NCBI RefSeq assembly: GCF_001954275.1
Contig: NZ_MBEU01000094.1
Span: 1 to 64,000, forward strand
Direction of reading: 5' to 3'
Length of the DNA: 64,000 bases
Source: Mycobacterium sp. IS-836
Lineage (GTDB): Bacteria; Actinomycetota; Actinomycetes; Mycobacteriales; Mycobacteriaceae
Positions 49,011 to 57,869 of the stretch are shown here, one piece after another. Each line of letters starts with the position of its first letter. Within the stretch, counting starts at the first letter, position 1. Both the position numbers and the translations under genes were made by a program. Below the pieces are notes generated by a model, which was not told the DNA's origin, ran no database searches, and worked only from the letters and a program-made list of their open reading frames with translations.

Positions 49011-50491
49011 ACGCCTCGCTGCGTCGGATCTCAGTGACCGTGATGGCGTTGATCGTGCTGCTGCTGCTCAACGCCACCATGACGCAGGTCTTCGCCGCCG
49101 ACGGGTTGCGCGCCGACCCGCGCAATCAGCGCGTCCTGCTCGACGAGTACTCGCGTCAGCGCGGCCAGATCATCGCGGGCGGCCAGCTGCTGGCTTATTC
49201 GGTGGCCACCGACAGCCATTTCCGATTCCTGCGGGTGTACCCCAATCCCGCTGTGTACGCACCGATCACCGGCTTCTACTCACTGCGCTATTCCAGCTCG
49301 GGCCTGGAGCGAGCCGAGGACCCGCTGCTCAATGGGTCCGACGAGCGGCTGTTCGGGCGGCGGCTGGCCGACTTCTTCACCGGTCGCGATCCGCGCGGCG
49401 GCAACGTCGACACCACTATCAACCCGCACGTCCAGCAGGCCGGCTGGGATGCGATGCAGCAGGGCTGCGGTGGACCGCCGTGCAAGGGAGCCGTCGTCGC
49501 GCTCGAACCGTCGACCGGCAAGATTTTGGCCATGGTGTCGTCACCGTCCTATGACCCCAACCTGCTGGCGTCGCATGACCCGGAGGTGCAGGCGCAGGCG
49601 TGGCAGCGGCTCCGCGACGACCTAGACAGTCCGCTGACCAACCGGGCCATCTCCGAGACCTACCCGCCCGGTTCGACGTTCAAGGTGATCACCACCGCCG
49701 CGGCCCTGCAGGCCGGGGCTACCGACTCCGAGCAGTTGACCGCGGCGCCGACGATTCCGTTGCCGGACAGCACCGCCACGCTGGAGAACTACGGAGGGAA
49801 GCCATGCGGCAACGGCAGCGCGCCGACCGTGCCGCTCAGCGAGGCCTTCGCCCTGTCATGCAACACCGCATTCGTCCAGTTGGGAATGCTCACCGGCGCC
49901 GACGCCCTGCGCAGCATGGCCCGTTCCTTCGGCCTGGACAGCACTCCGAGTGTCATCCCGCTCCAGGTCGCGGAGTCGACGGTCGGCATAATCCCGGACG
50001 CCGCCGCGCTGGGGATGTCGAGCATCGGTCAGAAGGACGTCGCGCTGACGCCGCTGGAGAACGCGGAGGTCGCCGCGACCATCGCGAACAACGGCGTGAC
50101 GATGCAGCCCTACTTGATCGATAGCCTCAAGGGTCCGGACCTGGCCAACATCAGTACCACCGCGCCCTATCAACAGCGCCGCGCCGTGTCGCCGCAGGTC
50201 GCCGCTAAGCTAACAGAGCTGATGGTCGGCGCCGAGAAGGTCGCACAACAGAAAGGGGCCATTCCCGGCGTGCAGATCGCATCCAAAACTGGTACCGCAG
50301 AGCATGGCACCGACCCGCGGAACACTCCGCCGCACGCGTGGTATATCGCGTTCGCGCCCGCGCAATCACCCAAGGTGGCCGTGGCGGTACTAGTGGAGAA
50401 CGGCGCCGACCGCCTGTCCGCGACCGGCGGTGCACTCGCAGCACCGATCGGGCGCGCAGTCATCGAGGCCGCGCTGCAGGGAGGACCATGA
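49007..50491 (+). CDS. pbpA: Class B penicillin-binding protein PbpA
   Basis: 494 aa (M. tuberculosis 491), ATG at 49007. One transmembrane helix near the start (VTVMALIVLLLLNATM, about 10-27), then the dimerisation domain and a transpeptidase domain: PPGSTFK carries the SxxK serine, ALSCNTAF is the SxN variant (SCN), and SKTGTAE carries KTG. It makes peptidoglycan crosslinks and is needed for division in mycobacteria; PknB phosphorylates it. It is the usual partner of the RodA polymerase. ATGA overlap with pknA. Confidence 0.97.
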   Translation: MNASLRRISVTVMALIVLLLLNATMTQVFAADGLRADPRNQRVLLDEYSRQRGQIIAGGQLLAYSVATDSHFRFLRVYPNPAVYAPITGFYSLRYSSSGLERAEDPLLNGSDERLFGRRLADFFTGRDPRGGNVDTTINPHVQQAGWDAMQQGCGGPPCKGAVVALEPSTGKILAMVSSPSYDPNLLASHDPEVQAQAWQRLRDDLDSPLTNRAISETYPPGSTFKVITTAAALQAGATDSEQLTAAPTIPLPDSTATLENYGGKPCGNGSAPTVPLSEAFALSCNTAFVQLGMLTGADALRSMARSFGLDSTPSVIPLQVAESTVGIIPDAAALGMSSIGQKDVALTPLENAEVAATIANNGVTMQPYLIDSLKGPDLANISTTAPYQQRRAVSPQVAAKLTELMVGAEKVAQQKGAIPGVQIASKTGTAEHGTDPRNTPPHAWYIAFAPAQSPKVAVAVLVENGADRLSATGGALAAPIGRAVIEAALQGGP

Positions 50492-51801
50492 GCCCGCGAG
50501 TTGGTGTGACGCTGTCTGGCAGGTACCGCCTGCAGCGCCTGATCGCCACCGGTGGCATGGGCCAGGTGTGGGAGGCGGTCGACAGCCGGCTGGGCCGGCG
50601 CGTTGCGGTCAAGGTGCTCAAGGGCGAGTTCTCCCAGGATCCCGAGTTCATCGAGCGGTTCCGCGCGGAGGCGCGCACCACCGCGATGCTCAACCATCCC
50701 GGAATCGCGAGCGTCCACGACTACGGCGAGAGCCAGATGGACGGGGAGGGCCGCACCGCTTATCTGGTGATGGAGCTGGTCAACGGCGAACCGTTGAATT
50801 CGGTGCTCAAACGCACCGGGCGGTTATCGCTGCGGCACGCGCTGGACATGCTCGAGCAGACGGGTCGCGCTCTGCAGGTCGCGCACGCCGCCGGCCTGGT
50901 GCACCGCGACGTCAAGCCGGGCAACATCTTGATCACCCCTACCGGGCAGGTGAAGATCACCGACTTCGGTATTGCCAAGGCCGTCGACGCCGCGCCGGTG
51001 ACCCAGACCGGCATGGTGATGGGCACCGCGCAATACATCGCGCCCGAACAGGCGCTGGGCCACGACGCCACGCCCGCCAGCGACGTGTACTCGCTGGGAG
51101 TCGTTGGGTACGAAGTGGTTTCGGGCAAGCGACCGTTCACCGGTGACGGCGCCCTGACCGTGGCGATGAAGCACATCAAGGAACCCCCGCCGCCGCTTCC
51201 GTCCGAGCTTCCGCCCAACGTGCGAGAACTCATCGAGATCACGTTGGTCAAGAACCCCGGTATGCGCTACCGCAGTGGGGGACCGTTCGCCGACGCCGTC
51301 GCTGCCGTACGGGCGGGACGACGCCCGCCCCGGCCGAGCCAGTCACCGCCGCCCGGTCGGGCCTCGCCGGTCGCGATCTCCTCCGGTGCGGCGACCAGGG
51401 CGGCCACCGTCACGGGCCGGACCCCGCCGCCGCGCCGATCCCGGCCGTCGACGGGCGGCCACCGGACGCCCGCGCCCCGGCGAACGTTCTCATCGGGTCA
51501 GCGCGCGCTGCTGTGGGCGGCCGGGGTGCTCGGAGCGCTGGCGATCATCATCGCGGTGCTCATCGTCATCAATTCCCGCACGGAAAACGAGCAGCAGCAG
51601 ACACCCGCCCCGACCGTCACCGACACCGGGACCCCGCCGGCGACGAAGACCCCGACCGGTGCGGGCCCCAGCCTGCGGCCTAATTGGACGGATCGACCGA
51701 CGATAGGTAATTCTGGAATGCGGAGCGGGCCGCCCGAACCCGGCTGGGGAATCCCCTTTACACCCAGCGCGTCGCCGGCCCAGTACGAGATACCGCAATG
51801 A
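50488..51801 (+). CDS. pknA: Serine/threonine protein kinase PknA
   Basis: 437 aa (M. tuberculosis 431). Hanks-type kinase domain, residues about 13-275: GGMGQVWEA glycine loop, VAVKVLK Lys, HRDVKPGNILI catalytic loop, DFGIAK with the metal-binding Asp, and GTAQYIAPEQ activation segment with two candidate Thr. A disordered Pro/Arg-rich region (about 278-335) precedes one transmembrane helix (ALLWAAGVLGALAIIIAVLIVI, about 345-366) and a short external tail with no PASTA domain. Acts on cell division and elongation proteins. Confidence 0.97.
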   Translation: MSPRVGVTLSGRYRLQRLIATGGMGQVWEAVDSRLGRRVAVKVLKGEFSQDPEFIERFRAEARTTAMLNHPGIASVHDYGESQMDGEGRTAYLVMELVNGEPLNSVLKRTGRLSLRHALDMLEQTGRALQVAHAAGLVHRDVKPGNILITPTGQVKITDFGIAKAVDAAPVTQTGMVMGTAQYIAPEQALGHDATPASDVYSLGVVGYEVVSGKRPFTGDGALTVAMKHIKEPPPPLPSELPPNVRELIEITLVKNPGMRYRSGGPFADAVAAVRAGRRPPRPSQSPPPGRASPVAISSGAATRAATVTGRTPPPRRSRPSTGGHRTPAPRRTFSSGQRALLWAAGVLGALAIIIAVLIVINSRTENEQQQTPAPTVTDTGTPPATKTPTGAGPSLRPNWTDRPTIGNSGMRSGPPEPGWGIPFTPSASPAQYEIPQ

Positions 51802-53675
51802 CAACCCCGCAGCACCTGTCCGACCGCTACGAACTCGGTGACATCCTCGGTTTCGGGGGTATGTCCGAGGTTCACCTGGCCCGCGACGTTCGCCTGCACC
51901 GCGACGTCGCGGTCAAGGTGCTGCGCGCCGACCTGGCCCGTGACCCCAGCTTCTATCTGCGCTTCCGGCGGGAGGCACAGAACGCCGCGGCGCTGAATCA
52001 CCCGTCGATCGTCGCGGTGTACGACACCGGCGAGGCGGAGACCGCCGCGGGCCCGCTGCCCTACATCGTCATGGAGTACGTCGACGGGGTCACCCTGCGC
52101 GACATCGTGCACACCGACGGACCGCTCCCGCCGCGCCGCGCGATCGAGATCATCGCCGACGCCTGCCAGGCGCTGAACTTCAGCCATCAAAACGGCATCA
52201 TTCACCGCGACGTCAAGCCGGCGAACATCATGATCAGCACGACCAACGCGGTCAAGGTGATGGACTTCGGCATCGCGCGCGCGATCGCCGACAGCAACAG
52301 CGTCACCCAGACCGCCGCCGTGATCGGGACGGCCCAATACCTCTCACCCGAGCAAGCGCGCGGCGATACCGTCGACGCCCGATCCGACGTGTACTCGCTG
52401 GGTTGTGTGCTGTACGAAATCCTCACCGGCGAGCCACCTTTCACGGGAGACTCGCCCGTCTCGGTCGCCTACCAGCACGTGCGCGAGGACCCGATTCCGC
52501 CGTCGGCGCGACACGAGGGCATCTCCGCCGACCTCGACGCCGTCGTCCTCAAGGCATTGGCCAAGAACCCCGACAACCGCTATCAGACCGCCGCGGAGAT
52601 GCGCGCCGACCTGGTTCGCGTGCACAACGGCGAGCCGCCCGAGGCGCCCAAGGTCCTCACCGACGCCGACCGGAGTTCGTTGCTGACGTCGACGGGCCCC
52701 AACCTCGGCGGCCCGCGGACCGACCCACTACCTCGCCAGGCGCTGGACCGTGCCGACGACGATCGGGTGGGGGGTTCGATCGGTCGCTGGGTCGTCGCGG
52801 TCGCGGTGCTGGCGGTGCTGACGATCGTTGTCGTCATCGCCTTCAACACCTTTGGCGGCAGCACCCGCGACGTTCAGGTGCCCGACATGCGGGGTCAAGT
52901 GTCCGCCGATGCGATCGCGGCGCTGCAGAATCGCGGGTTCAAAACACGCACCCTGCAGAAGCCCGACTCGACGATCCCGCCCGACCACGTCATCAGCACC
53001 GACCCCGGCGCCAATGCCTCGGTGAGCGCGGGTGACGAGATCACCATCAACGTCTCCACCGGTCCCGAGCAACGCGAACTACCGGATGTCTCCTCGCTGA
53101 GCTACTCCGACGCGGTGAAGAAGCTGACCGCCGCCGGTTTCAGCAAGTTCAAGCAGGCCAACTCGCCGTCGACGCCGGACCTCATCGGCAAGGTCATCGG
53201 GACCAACCCCCCGGCCAACCAGACCTCGGCGATCACCAACGTGGTCACGATCATCGTCGGCTCGGGGCCGGAGACCAAGCAGTTGCCCGACGTCGCCGGC
53301 CAGACGGTGGACGCGGCGCAAAAGAACCTCAACGTGTACGGCTTCACCAAGTTCAGCCAGGCCTCCGTCGACAGCCCCCGCCCGGCGGGCGAAGTGGTCG
53401 GCACCAATCCGCCTAAGGGCCAGACGGTTCCGGTCGATTCCGTCATCGAACTGCAGGTGTCCAAGGGCAACCAGTTCGTCATGCCCGACCTGTCCGGCAT
53501 GTTCTGGACCGACGCGGAACCACGGCTACGCGCGCTGGGCTGGACGGGGTTCCTGGACAAAGGGCCCGACGTCGACGCCGGCGGTTCCCAGGCCCACCGG
53601 GTGGTCTACCAGAATCCGCCCGCCGGGGCCGGCTGCAACCGCGACGGGGTCGTCACGCTGAAGTTCGGCCAGTAG
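51798..53675 (+). CDS. pknB: Serine/threonine protein kinase PknB with PASTA domains
   Basis: 625 aa (M. tuberculosis 626). Kinase domain about 10-275: GFGGMSEVHLARD, VAVKVL, HRDVKPANIMI, DFGIARA and GTAQYLSPEQARG. Transmembrane helix about 334-354 (WVVAVAVLAVLTIVVVIAF), then four PASTA repeats (about 356-625), starting with VPDMRGQVSADAI, LPDVSSLSYSDA, LPDVAGQTVDAA and MPDLSGMFWTDA. These bind muropeptide or lipid II and control the kinase. Its 3' end overlaps the convergent trpG gene by 23 bp. Key regulator of growth and peptidoglycan synthesis. Confidence 0.98.
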   Translation: MTTPQHLSDRYELGDILGFGGMSEVHLARDVRLHRDVAVKVLRADLARDPSFYLRFRREAQNAAALNHPSIVAVYDTGEAETAAGPLPYIVMEYVDGVTLRDIVHTDGPLPPRRAIEIIADACQALNFSHQNGIIHRDVKPANIMISTTNAVKVMDFGIARAIADSNSVTQTAAVIGTAQYLSPEQARGDTVDARSDVYSLGCVLYEILTGEPPFTGDSPVSVAYQHVREDPIPPSARHEGISADLDAVVLKALAKNPDNRYQTAAEMRADLVRVHNGEPPEAPKVLTDADRSSLLTSTGPNLGGPRTDPLPRQALDRADDDRVGGSIGRWVVAVAVLAVLTIVVVIAFNTFGGSTRDVQVPDMRGQVSADAIAALQNRGFKTRTLQKPDSTIPPDHVISTDPGANASVSAGDEITINVSTGPEQRELPDVSSLSYSDAVKKLTAAGFSKFKQANSPSTPDLIGKVIGTNPPANQTSAITNVVTIIVGSGPETKQLPDVAGQTVDAAQKNLNVYGFTKFSQASVDSPRPAGEVVGTNPPKGQTVPVDSVIELQVSKGNQFVMPDLSGMFWTDAEPRLRALGWTGFLDKGPDVDAGGSQAHRVVYQNPPAGAGCNRDGVVTLKFGQ

Positions 53676-54339
53676 CGGCGGGATCCGCCGGCAACTGCGG
53701 CCGCACCGCGGCGCGCACCTCGTTCTCCAACCGGCGGACCAGCGTGTCGTTGCGCGCCCACCCGCAATAGGCGAGCCAGTTGGCCAGCATGCGGTGGCCG
53801 CCCTCGGTCAGGATCGACTCGGGATGGAACTGGACACCGTGGATCGGCAACTCGGTGTGCCGGACGGCCATGATGACGCCGCTGCGGGTCCGCGCCGTGA
53901 CCTCCAGCACCGGCGGCAACGAGTCAGGCAGAATCGTCAGCGAGTGGTACCGAGTCGCGGTGAACGGATCCGGAAGCCCTTGCAGGACACCGGCATTGGT
54001 GTGGTAAACGCTGCTGGTCTTGCCGTGCAGCAATTCCGGCGCGCGGTCGACGGTGGCACCGAATGCGACGCCGATTGCCTGGTGTCCCAGGCAGACTCCG
54101 AGCAATGGCGTGCGCGCCGCCGCGCACGCGCGGACGAGGCCCACCGACGCACCCGCCCGTTCCGGGGTGCCCGGGCCCGGGCTCAGCAGAACGCCGTCGA
54201 ACTCGGTGGTGACCGCGGACTCCTTGGACAACCGCGCATCGTCGTTCCGCCACACCTGCGCCTCGACGCCGAGCTGTCCGAGGTACTGCACCAGGTTGAA
54301 CACGAAGCTGTCGTAGTTGTCGACAACCAGGATCCGCAT
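53653..54339 (-). CDS. trpG: Anthranilate/aminodeoxychorismate synthase glutaminase component
   Basis: 228 aa (M. tuberculosis Rv0013 232). Class I glutamine amidotransferase: start MRILVVDNYDSFVFNLVQYL, oxyanion GPGTPERAG, nucleophile Cys in LLGVCLGHQAIG, and the His/Glu pair in GVQFHPESIL. It supplies ammonia to a chorismate-using partner (TrpE or PabB). The C-terminal tail (ENEVRAAVRPQLPADPAATGRTSA) extends beyond the fold. The 3' end overlaps pknB by 23 bp. It could be called pabA; the partner is not in this window. Confidence 0.94.
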   Translation of the reverse strand: MRILVVDNYDSFVFNLVQYLGQLGVEAQVWRNDDARLSKESAVTTEFDGVLLSPGPGTPERAGASVGLVRACAAARTPLLGVCLGHQAIGVAFGATVDRAPELLHGKTSSVYHTNAGVLQGLPDPFTATRYHSLTILPDSLPPVLEVTARTRSGVIMAVRHTELPIHGVQFHPESILTEGGHRMLANWLAYCGWARNDTLVRRLENEVRAAVRPQLPADPAATGRTSA

Positions 54340-54359
54340 CGTGTCAGGGTACCGTTCGC

Positions 54360-55103
54360 TCAATACCCGACCGGGCCGGCCGGCTGCGCGAAATGCATCC
54401 GGACCGGTTCGGTGTGGCCGGCGATCTGCACGTCCGGCTTGACCTCTTCGCGATAGCCCAGCCCGAATCGGACTACGTACTGCTTGTACAGGGTCACCAG
54501 GGGAGCCGCGGCCAGCGCGGCCTGCATCGCCGTGGCGTTGCCGATCGCGGTGATCGTGTAGGGCGGGCTGTAGGTACGGCCGTTGAGCAGGAGCGTATTT
54601 CCGACGCAGCGGGGCACCGAAGTACCGATGATGCGCTGATCTTGCATCTGGATCGCCTCGGCGCCGGCGCTCCACAACGCGTTCAGCACGGCCTGGATGT
54701 CTTGCTGGTGCACCACCAGGTCGTCGGGGGAGGCGTCGCGGGGGAACCGGCCATTGGCGTCACGTTGGGCGTCCTGCAGCGTCACGACCAGACCCGGGCC
54801 GTGCACGGGATCCATCCCCGCCTCACCGGCCAGCTCGGCGGATCGCCGCAGCATCGCGGCCAATGCGGCATTCGAAGACTTGCCGTGCATCGAGTCGATC
54901 TTGCCCGCCAGCTCGTCGCGTTCGGCCTTGAGATGATTCACCGACGACTGCGCCTCGCGGACCAAGTCGACCAGGCGCGGGGCGTCGCTGCGGCGGATCT
55001 CAGAGCCGCCGGACACGCCATGGGTGGCGGCCAGCAGCAACCCCGCCAGCAGGCAGACCAATGGCACCCCGAAGCGCCACGGGGAGCGGCGCGTATCGCT
55101 CAT
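54360..55103 (-). CDS. DUF881 membrane protein (Rv0012-like)
   Basis: 247 aa from the ATG at 55103 (MSDTRRSPWRFGVP), which has a GGAGAG ribosome-binding site; a TTG 17 codons upstream matches the longer annotated M. tuberculosis form (262 aa). One transmembrane helix (LVCLLAGLLLAATHGVSGG, about 15-33), then a coiled coil (VREAQSSVNHLKAERDELAGKIDSM) and a DUF881 domain with PGLVVTLQDAQ, HQQDIQAVLNALWSAGAEAIQMQDQRI. Located by crgA and the division genes, so a role in septation is plausible; function unknown. Confidence 0.88.
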   Translation of the reverse strand: MSDTRRSPWRFGVPLVCLLAGLLLAATHGVSGGSEIRRSDAPRLVDLVREAQSSVNHLKAERDELAGKIDSMHGKSSNAALAAMLRRSAELAGEAGMDPVHGPGLVVTLQDAQRDANGRFPRDASPDDLVVHQQDIQAVLNALWSAGAEAIQMQDQRIIGTSVPRCVGNTLLLNGRTYSPPYTITAIGNATAMQAALAAAPLVTLYKQYVVRFGLGYREEVKPDVQIAGHTEPVRMHFAQPAGPVGY

Positions 55104-55241
55104 CGGCTCTCCATTTCCTGGCGAACGCGCCAGGTGGGTTAGTCTCGTAGCCAAGTTATGCGTGCTGCATCAGTCGTTATCGTTGCACCCGTCCCGCTCC
55201 CCGTGTCGTTGAGGTAGTTCCGAGATATCCCCGAGGTAGTC

Positions 55242-55523
55242 ATGCCCAAGTCCAAGGTCCGCAAGAAGAACGATTTCACCGTCAGCGCGGTGAGCCGCAC
55301 CCCGGTGAAGGTGAAGGTCGGACCGTCGAGTGTGTGGTTCGTCGCGCTGTTCGTCGGCCTCATGCTGATCGGCTTGGTGTGGCTGATGGTGTTTCAATTA
55401 GCCGCGGTCGGCAGCCAAGCCCCGGCGGCGCTGCACTGGATGGCGCAATTGGGGCCGTGGAACTACGCGATCGCGTTCGCTTTCATGATCACCGGCTTGT
55501 TGCTCACAATGCGTTGGCACTGA
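55242..55523 (+). CDS. crgA: Cell division protein CrgA
   Basis: 93 aa, equal to M. tuberculosis CrgA. Basic start (MPKSKVRKKNDF), then two transmembrane helices (about 30-50 VWFVALFVGLMLIGLVWLMVF, and about 72-90 WNYAIAFAFMITGLLLTM) with a short external loop, and a cytosolic C terminus (RWH). It helps recruit the septal machinery (FtsI, FtsQ, CwsA) to the Z ring. It is divergent from the DUF881 gene. Confidence 0.97.
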   Translation: MPKSKVRKKNDFTVSAVSRTPVKVKVGPSSVWFVALFVGLMLIGLVWLMVFQLAAVGSQAPAALHWMAQLGPWNYAIAFAFMITGLLLTMRWH

Positions 55524-55611
55524 CCAAGATCAAATCCGGAATGAATTCATCTTGGGGTCGCTGCGTTACTGAGCCAGCAACGTTGTGACCACCCAATCAC
55601 ACGCGTGTGAT

Positions 55612-55643
55612 TTATCCCCACTGTTGATAGCGCTTGTGGATAA
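55612..55643. promoter_or_regulatory. DnaA-box-like pair between crgA and the PH-domain gene
   Basis: TTATCCCCA at 55612-55620 (one mismatch to TTATCCACA) and TGTGGATAA at 55635-55643 (exact reverse complement of TTATCCACA). They are in opposite orientation, 14 bp apart. A short AT-rich region surrounds them. They lie 36-60 bp upstream of the next start. Confidence 0.45.
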
Positions 55644-55678
55644 CCGCATAGGCAGTGGTGGGAGGGGGTGGGGGCCTC

Positions 55679-56104
55679 GTGCAGCAAACTAAATGGGAGC
55701 CTCCTGCGGGAGGAATCGCTGGTTGCGGCGTTGCCGGCGTGCTGATGGCTATCGCGAGTGTGACCGTGGTCACAGACGCCCCCGGCCGGGTTATGACAGG
55801 GATTGCCGCCGCGGGTCTGATCTTGTTTGCGGGCGCAACGTGGCGCGCGCGGCCGAAGCTGGCAATCACGCCCGACGGCCTGGTGATCCGGGGCTGGTTC
55901 CGAACGCAGCAATTGCAGCGCTCGGACATCAAGATCATCCGGATCACCGAGTTTCGCCGCATGGCACGCAAAATGCGGTTGCTCGAGGTCGAAACGGTCG
56001 ACGGGGGCTTGGTCGTCTTCTCCCGTTGGGACCTCGGGACCGAACCCCTGGACGTGCTCGACGCACTTACCGAAGCCGGCTATGCCGGCCCCCGGGACAA
56101 CTAG
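55679..56104 (+). CDS. PH-domain-like membrane protein (Rv0010c-like)
   Basis: 141 aa from the GTG at 55679 (QQTKWEPPAGG), same length as M. tuberculosis Rv0010c. Two N-terminal transmembrane helices (about 10-30 AGCGVAGVLMAIASVTVV, and 35-53 VMTGIAAAGLILFAGATW), then a cytosolic bacterial PH domain (RPKLAITPDGLVIRGWFRTQQLQRSDIKIIRI...VVFSRWDLGTEPLDVL). Function unknown. It converges with ppiA, with 9 bp between stops. Confidence 0.88.
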   Translation: MQQTKWEPPAGGIAGCGVAGVLMAIASVTVVTDAPGRVMTGIAAAGLILFAGATWRARPKLAITPDGLVIRGWFRTQQLQRSDIKIIRITEFRRMARKMRLLEVETVDGGLVVFSRWDLGTEPLDVLDALTEAGYAGPRDN

Positions 56105-56113
56105 CCGTCGGCC

Positions 56114-56662
56114 TCAGGAGATGGTGATCGACTCGATCACGACCGGTTCGGTGGGACGGTCGTTGCCGTCGGTGGCCGTCGTCGCGATCGTGTCGACGAC
56201 CTTCTGCGATTCGGGATCGGTCACTTCGCCGAAGATCGTGTGCCGCCGGTTCAGGTGCGGCGTCTTGTCGACGGTGATGAAGAACTGCGAGCCATTGGTG
56301 CCCGGCCCCGCATTGGCCATCGCCAACAGGTAGGGCTTGTCGAATTGCAACTCGGGGTGGAACTCGTCGGCGAACTTGTAGCCCGGGCCGCCGCGGCCGG
56401 TACCGGTCGGGTCGCCGCCCTGGATCATGAATCCATTGATCACTCGGTGGAAGACCGCGCCGTCGTAGAAGGGCCCGGAGGGGCTACCCGAGGCGTTCTG
56501 CGTCGAGTACTCCTTCGTGCCCTGCGCCAGGCCAACGAAATTCGCGACGGTCTTGGGCGCATGGTTTCCGAACAGAGCGATCTTGATGTCTCCGCGGTTG
56601 GTATGCAGCGTGGCGGTAGCAGTCTGAAAGGGGCTGTTAGTCACGAGGTCACAGTCTGCCAT
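56114..56662 (-). CDS. ppiA: Peptidyl-prolyl cis-trans isomerase A (cyclophilin)
   Basis: 182 aa, exactly the length in M. tuberculosis. Cyclophilin fold: IKIALFGNHAPKTVANFVGLAQG, FYDGAVFHRVINGFMIQGGDPTGTGRGGPGYKFADEF and GPGTNGSQFFITVDKTPHLNRRHTIFG. Catalytic Arg in FHRV, plus Phe/His/Trp-like pocket residues. Cytosolic; no signal peptide. Catalyses proline isomerisation during folding. Divergent from cwsA. Confidence 0.97.
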   Translation of the reverse strand: MADCDLVTNSPFQTATATLHTNRGDIKIALFGNHAPKTVANFVGLAQGTKEYSTQNASGSPSGPFYDGAVFHRVINGFMIQGGDPTGTGRGGPGYKFADEFHPELQFDKPYLLAMANAGPGTNGSQFFITVDKTPHLNRRHTIFGEVTDPESQKVVDTIATTATDGNDRPTEPVVIESITIS

Positions 56663-56797
56663 CACCCGCGCGCATGCCCGCACCCGGTGTCGATCGACCG
56701 AAGCGCGCTGCGCCGAACACGGCATGGTCGCGGTGGTGCCGCGGGCATCGTTTTGGTGGCAGTCTGTAGGTTCCACCGACGGCAAGAAAGGCAGCGG

Positions 56798-57232
56798 ATG
56801 AGCGCGCAGGCGGACCACCGGTTGACACCCCGTGAGCGTTTGGCCCGCGGCCTCACCTACTCGGCCTTGGGACCGGTGGACCTCACGCGAGGGGTCGTCG
56901 GGCTGGGGGTCCAGTCCGCGCAATCGACCGCATCGGGGTTGCGTCGCCGTTACCAGGAGGGCCGGCTGGCTCGCGAAATCGGTGCGGCGCAAGAAACTCT
57001 CGCCCAAGAGCTGGCCGCCGCGCAGCAAGTGGTCGCGAATCTGCCGCAGGCCCTGCAGGACGCGCGCCGGTCCCAACGGCGCCGCGGCAAGCGCCCGCTG
57101 TTGATCGCGGGGGTTGTCATCGGGGTGTTGGCCGGCGGCGCTGCCGCCTTCAGCATCGCCAGGCGCTCCGCACGCCGGCGCACCGAGCCGTCGCCGCGGC
57201 CGCCCAGTGTCGACGTGCAGCCGCGCCCCTGA
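56798..57232 (+). CDS. cwsA: Cell wall synthesis protein CwsA
   Basis: 144 aa (M. tuberculosis Rv0008c 145). Starts at the ATG at 56798 (MSAQADHRLTPRERLARGL), preceded by an AAAGGCAG ribosome-binding site. Helical N-terminal cytosolic region ending in YQEGRLAREIGAAQETLAQELAAAQQVVANLPQALQDARR, a long coiled coil. One transmembrane helix (LLIAGVVIGVLAGGAAAFSIA, about 105-126) and a short Pro/Arg-rich tail. It works with CrgA and Wag31 in septum and pole growth. Confidence 0.95.
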   Translation: MSAQADHRLTPRERLARGLTYSALGPVDLTRGVVGLGVQSAQSTASGLRRRYQEGRLAREIGAAQETLAQELAAAQQVVANLPQALQDARRSQRRRGKRPLLIAGVVIGVLAGGAAAFSIARRSARRRTEPSPRPPSVDVQPRP

Positions 57233-57542
57233 AGGCGCGGATCCCCATCGAATTCATACATTCACGCTGACAAATACTCTTTTGGGCGGGCTATTTCACA
57301 CCGCGCTCATATTTCGCTGTCCGACGGGCCTTCGTTCTAATTGAATTCCGGGAAATATCCGATGTAATGCAAATTTGCTGCGGCGCGCAGTGCCCCATTT
57401 GAAATTCGGCAATTAGAATCTGCGCGAGTTTTGCCGAAAGGCACTGGTCAAGCGCTATTTTATGCGGTCCTGCCGCCGCCAATGCCTAGCCCGCGGTTTA
57501 TATCGTCCGGTGGCAACGACAAAATCTTGAAAGGGAGAACGG
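57233..57542. other. 310-bp AT-rich promoter region before the PE-PPE genes
   Basis: No gene is visible. The GC content drops well below the flanks (AATTCATACATT, AATTGAATTCC, AATGCAAATTTG). This fits a regulatory region acquired with the PE-PPE-PPE insertion. A ribosome-binding site GAAAGGGAGAA lies just before the PE start at 57543. Confidence 0.55.
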
Positions 57543-57842
57543 ATGTCCTTCGTAACGGCTTATCCGGAGAAATTGGCCAACGCTGCCGCGAATCTTCAGT
57601 CGATTGGCGCCGCATGGAATGCGGGAAATGCGGCGGCTGCCGCCCCGACCGCCGGCGTCGTTCCCGCCGCCGCCGACGAGGTATCCGCACTGACCGCCGC
57701 CCGGTTCGCCGCGCATGCGCAGCGGTATCAGGAGTTGAGCGCCCAGGCGGCCGGGATTCAGCAGTTGATGGTGGCCACGCTATCGGCAAGCGCGGCTTCC
57801 TACGCGTCGACCGAGGCCGCGAACGCGGCGTCGGCGGGCTGA
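57543..57842 (+). CDS. PE family protein
   Basis: 99 aa. PE domain: SFVTAYPEKLANAAANLQSIGAAW, then VPAAADEVSALTAARFAAHAQRYQELSAQAA, two antiparallel helices. The C-terminal signal is intact: SYASTEAANAASAG, with the YxxxE secretion motif. It ends at the PE domain with no PGRS extension. It pairs with the PPE gene 27 bp downstream and is likely exported by ESX-5, as are most PE/PPE-SVP pairs. Confidence 0.93.
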   Translation: MSFVTAYPEKLANAAANLQSIGAAWNAGNAAAAAPTAGVVPAAADEVSALTAARFAAHAQRYQELSAQAAGIQQLMVATLSASAASYASTEAANAASAG

Positions 57843-57869
57843 ACGGCCCGAGGAACGAGGGAGAACCGA

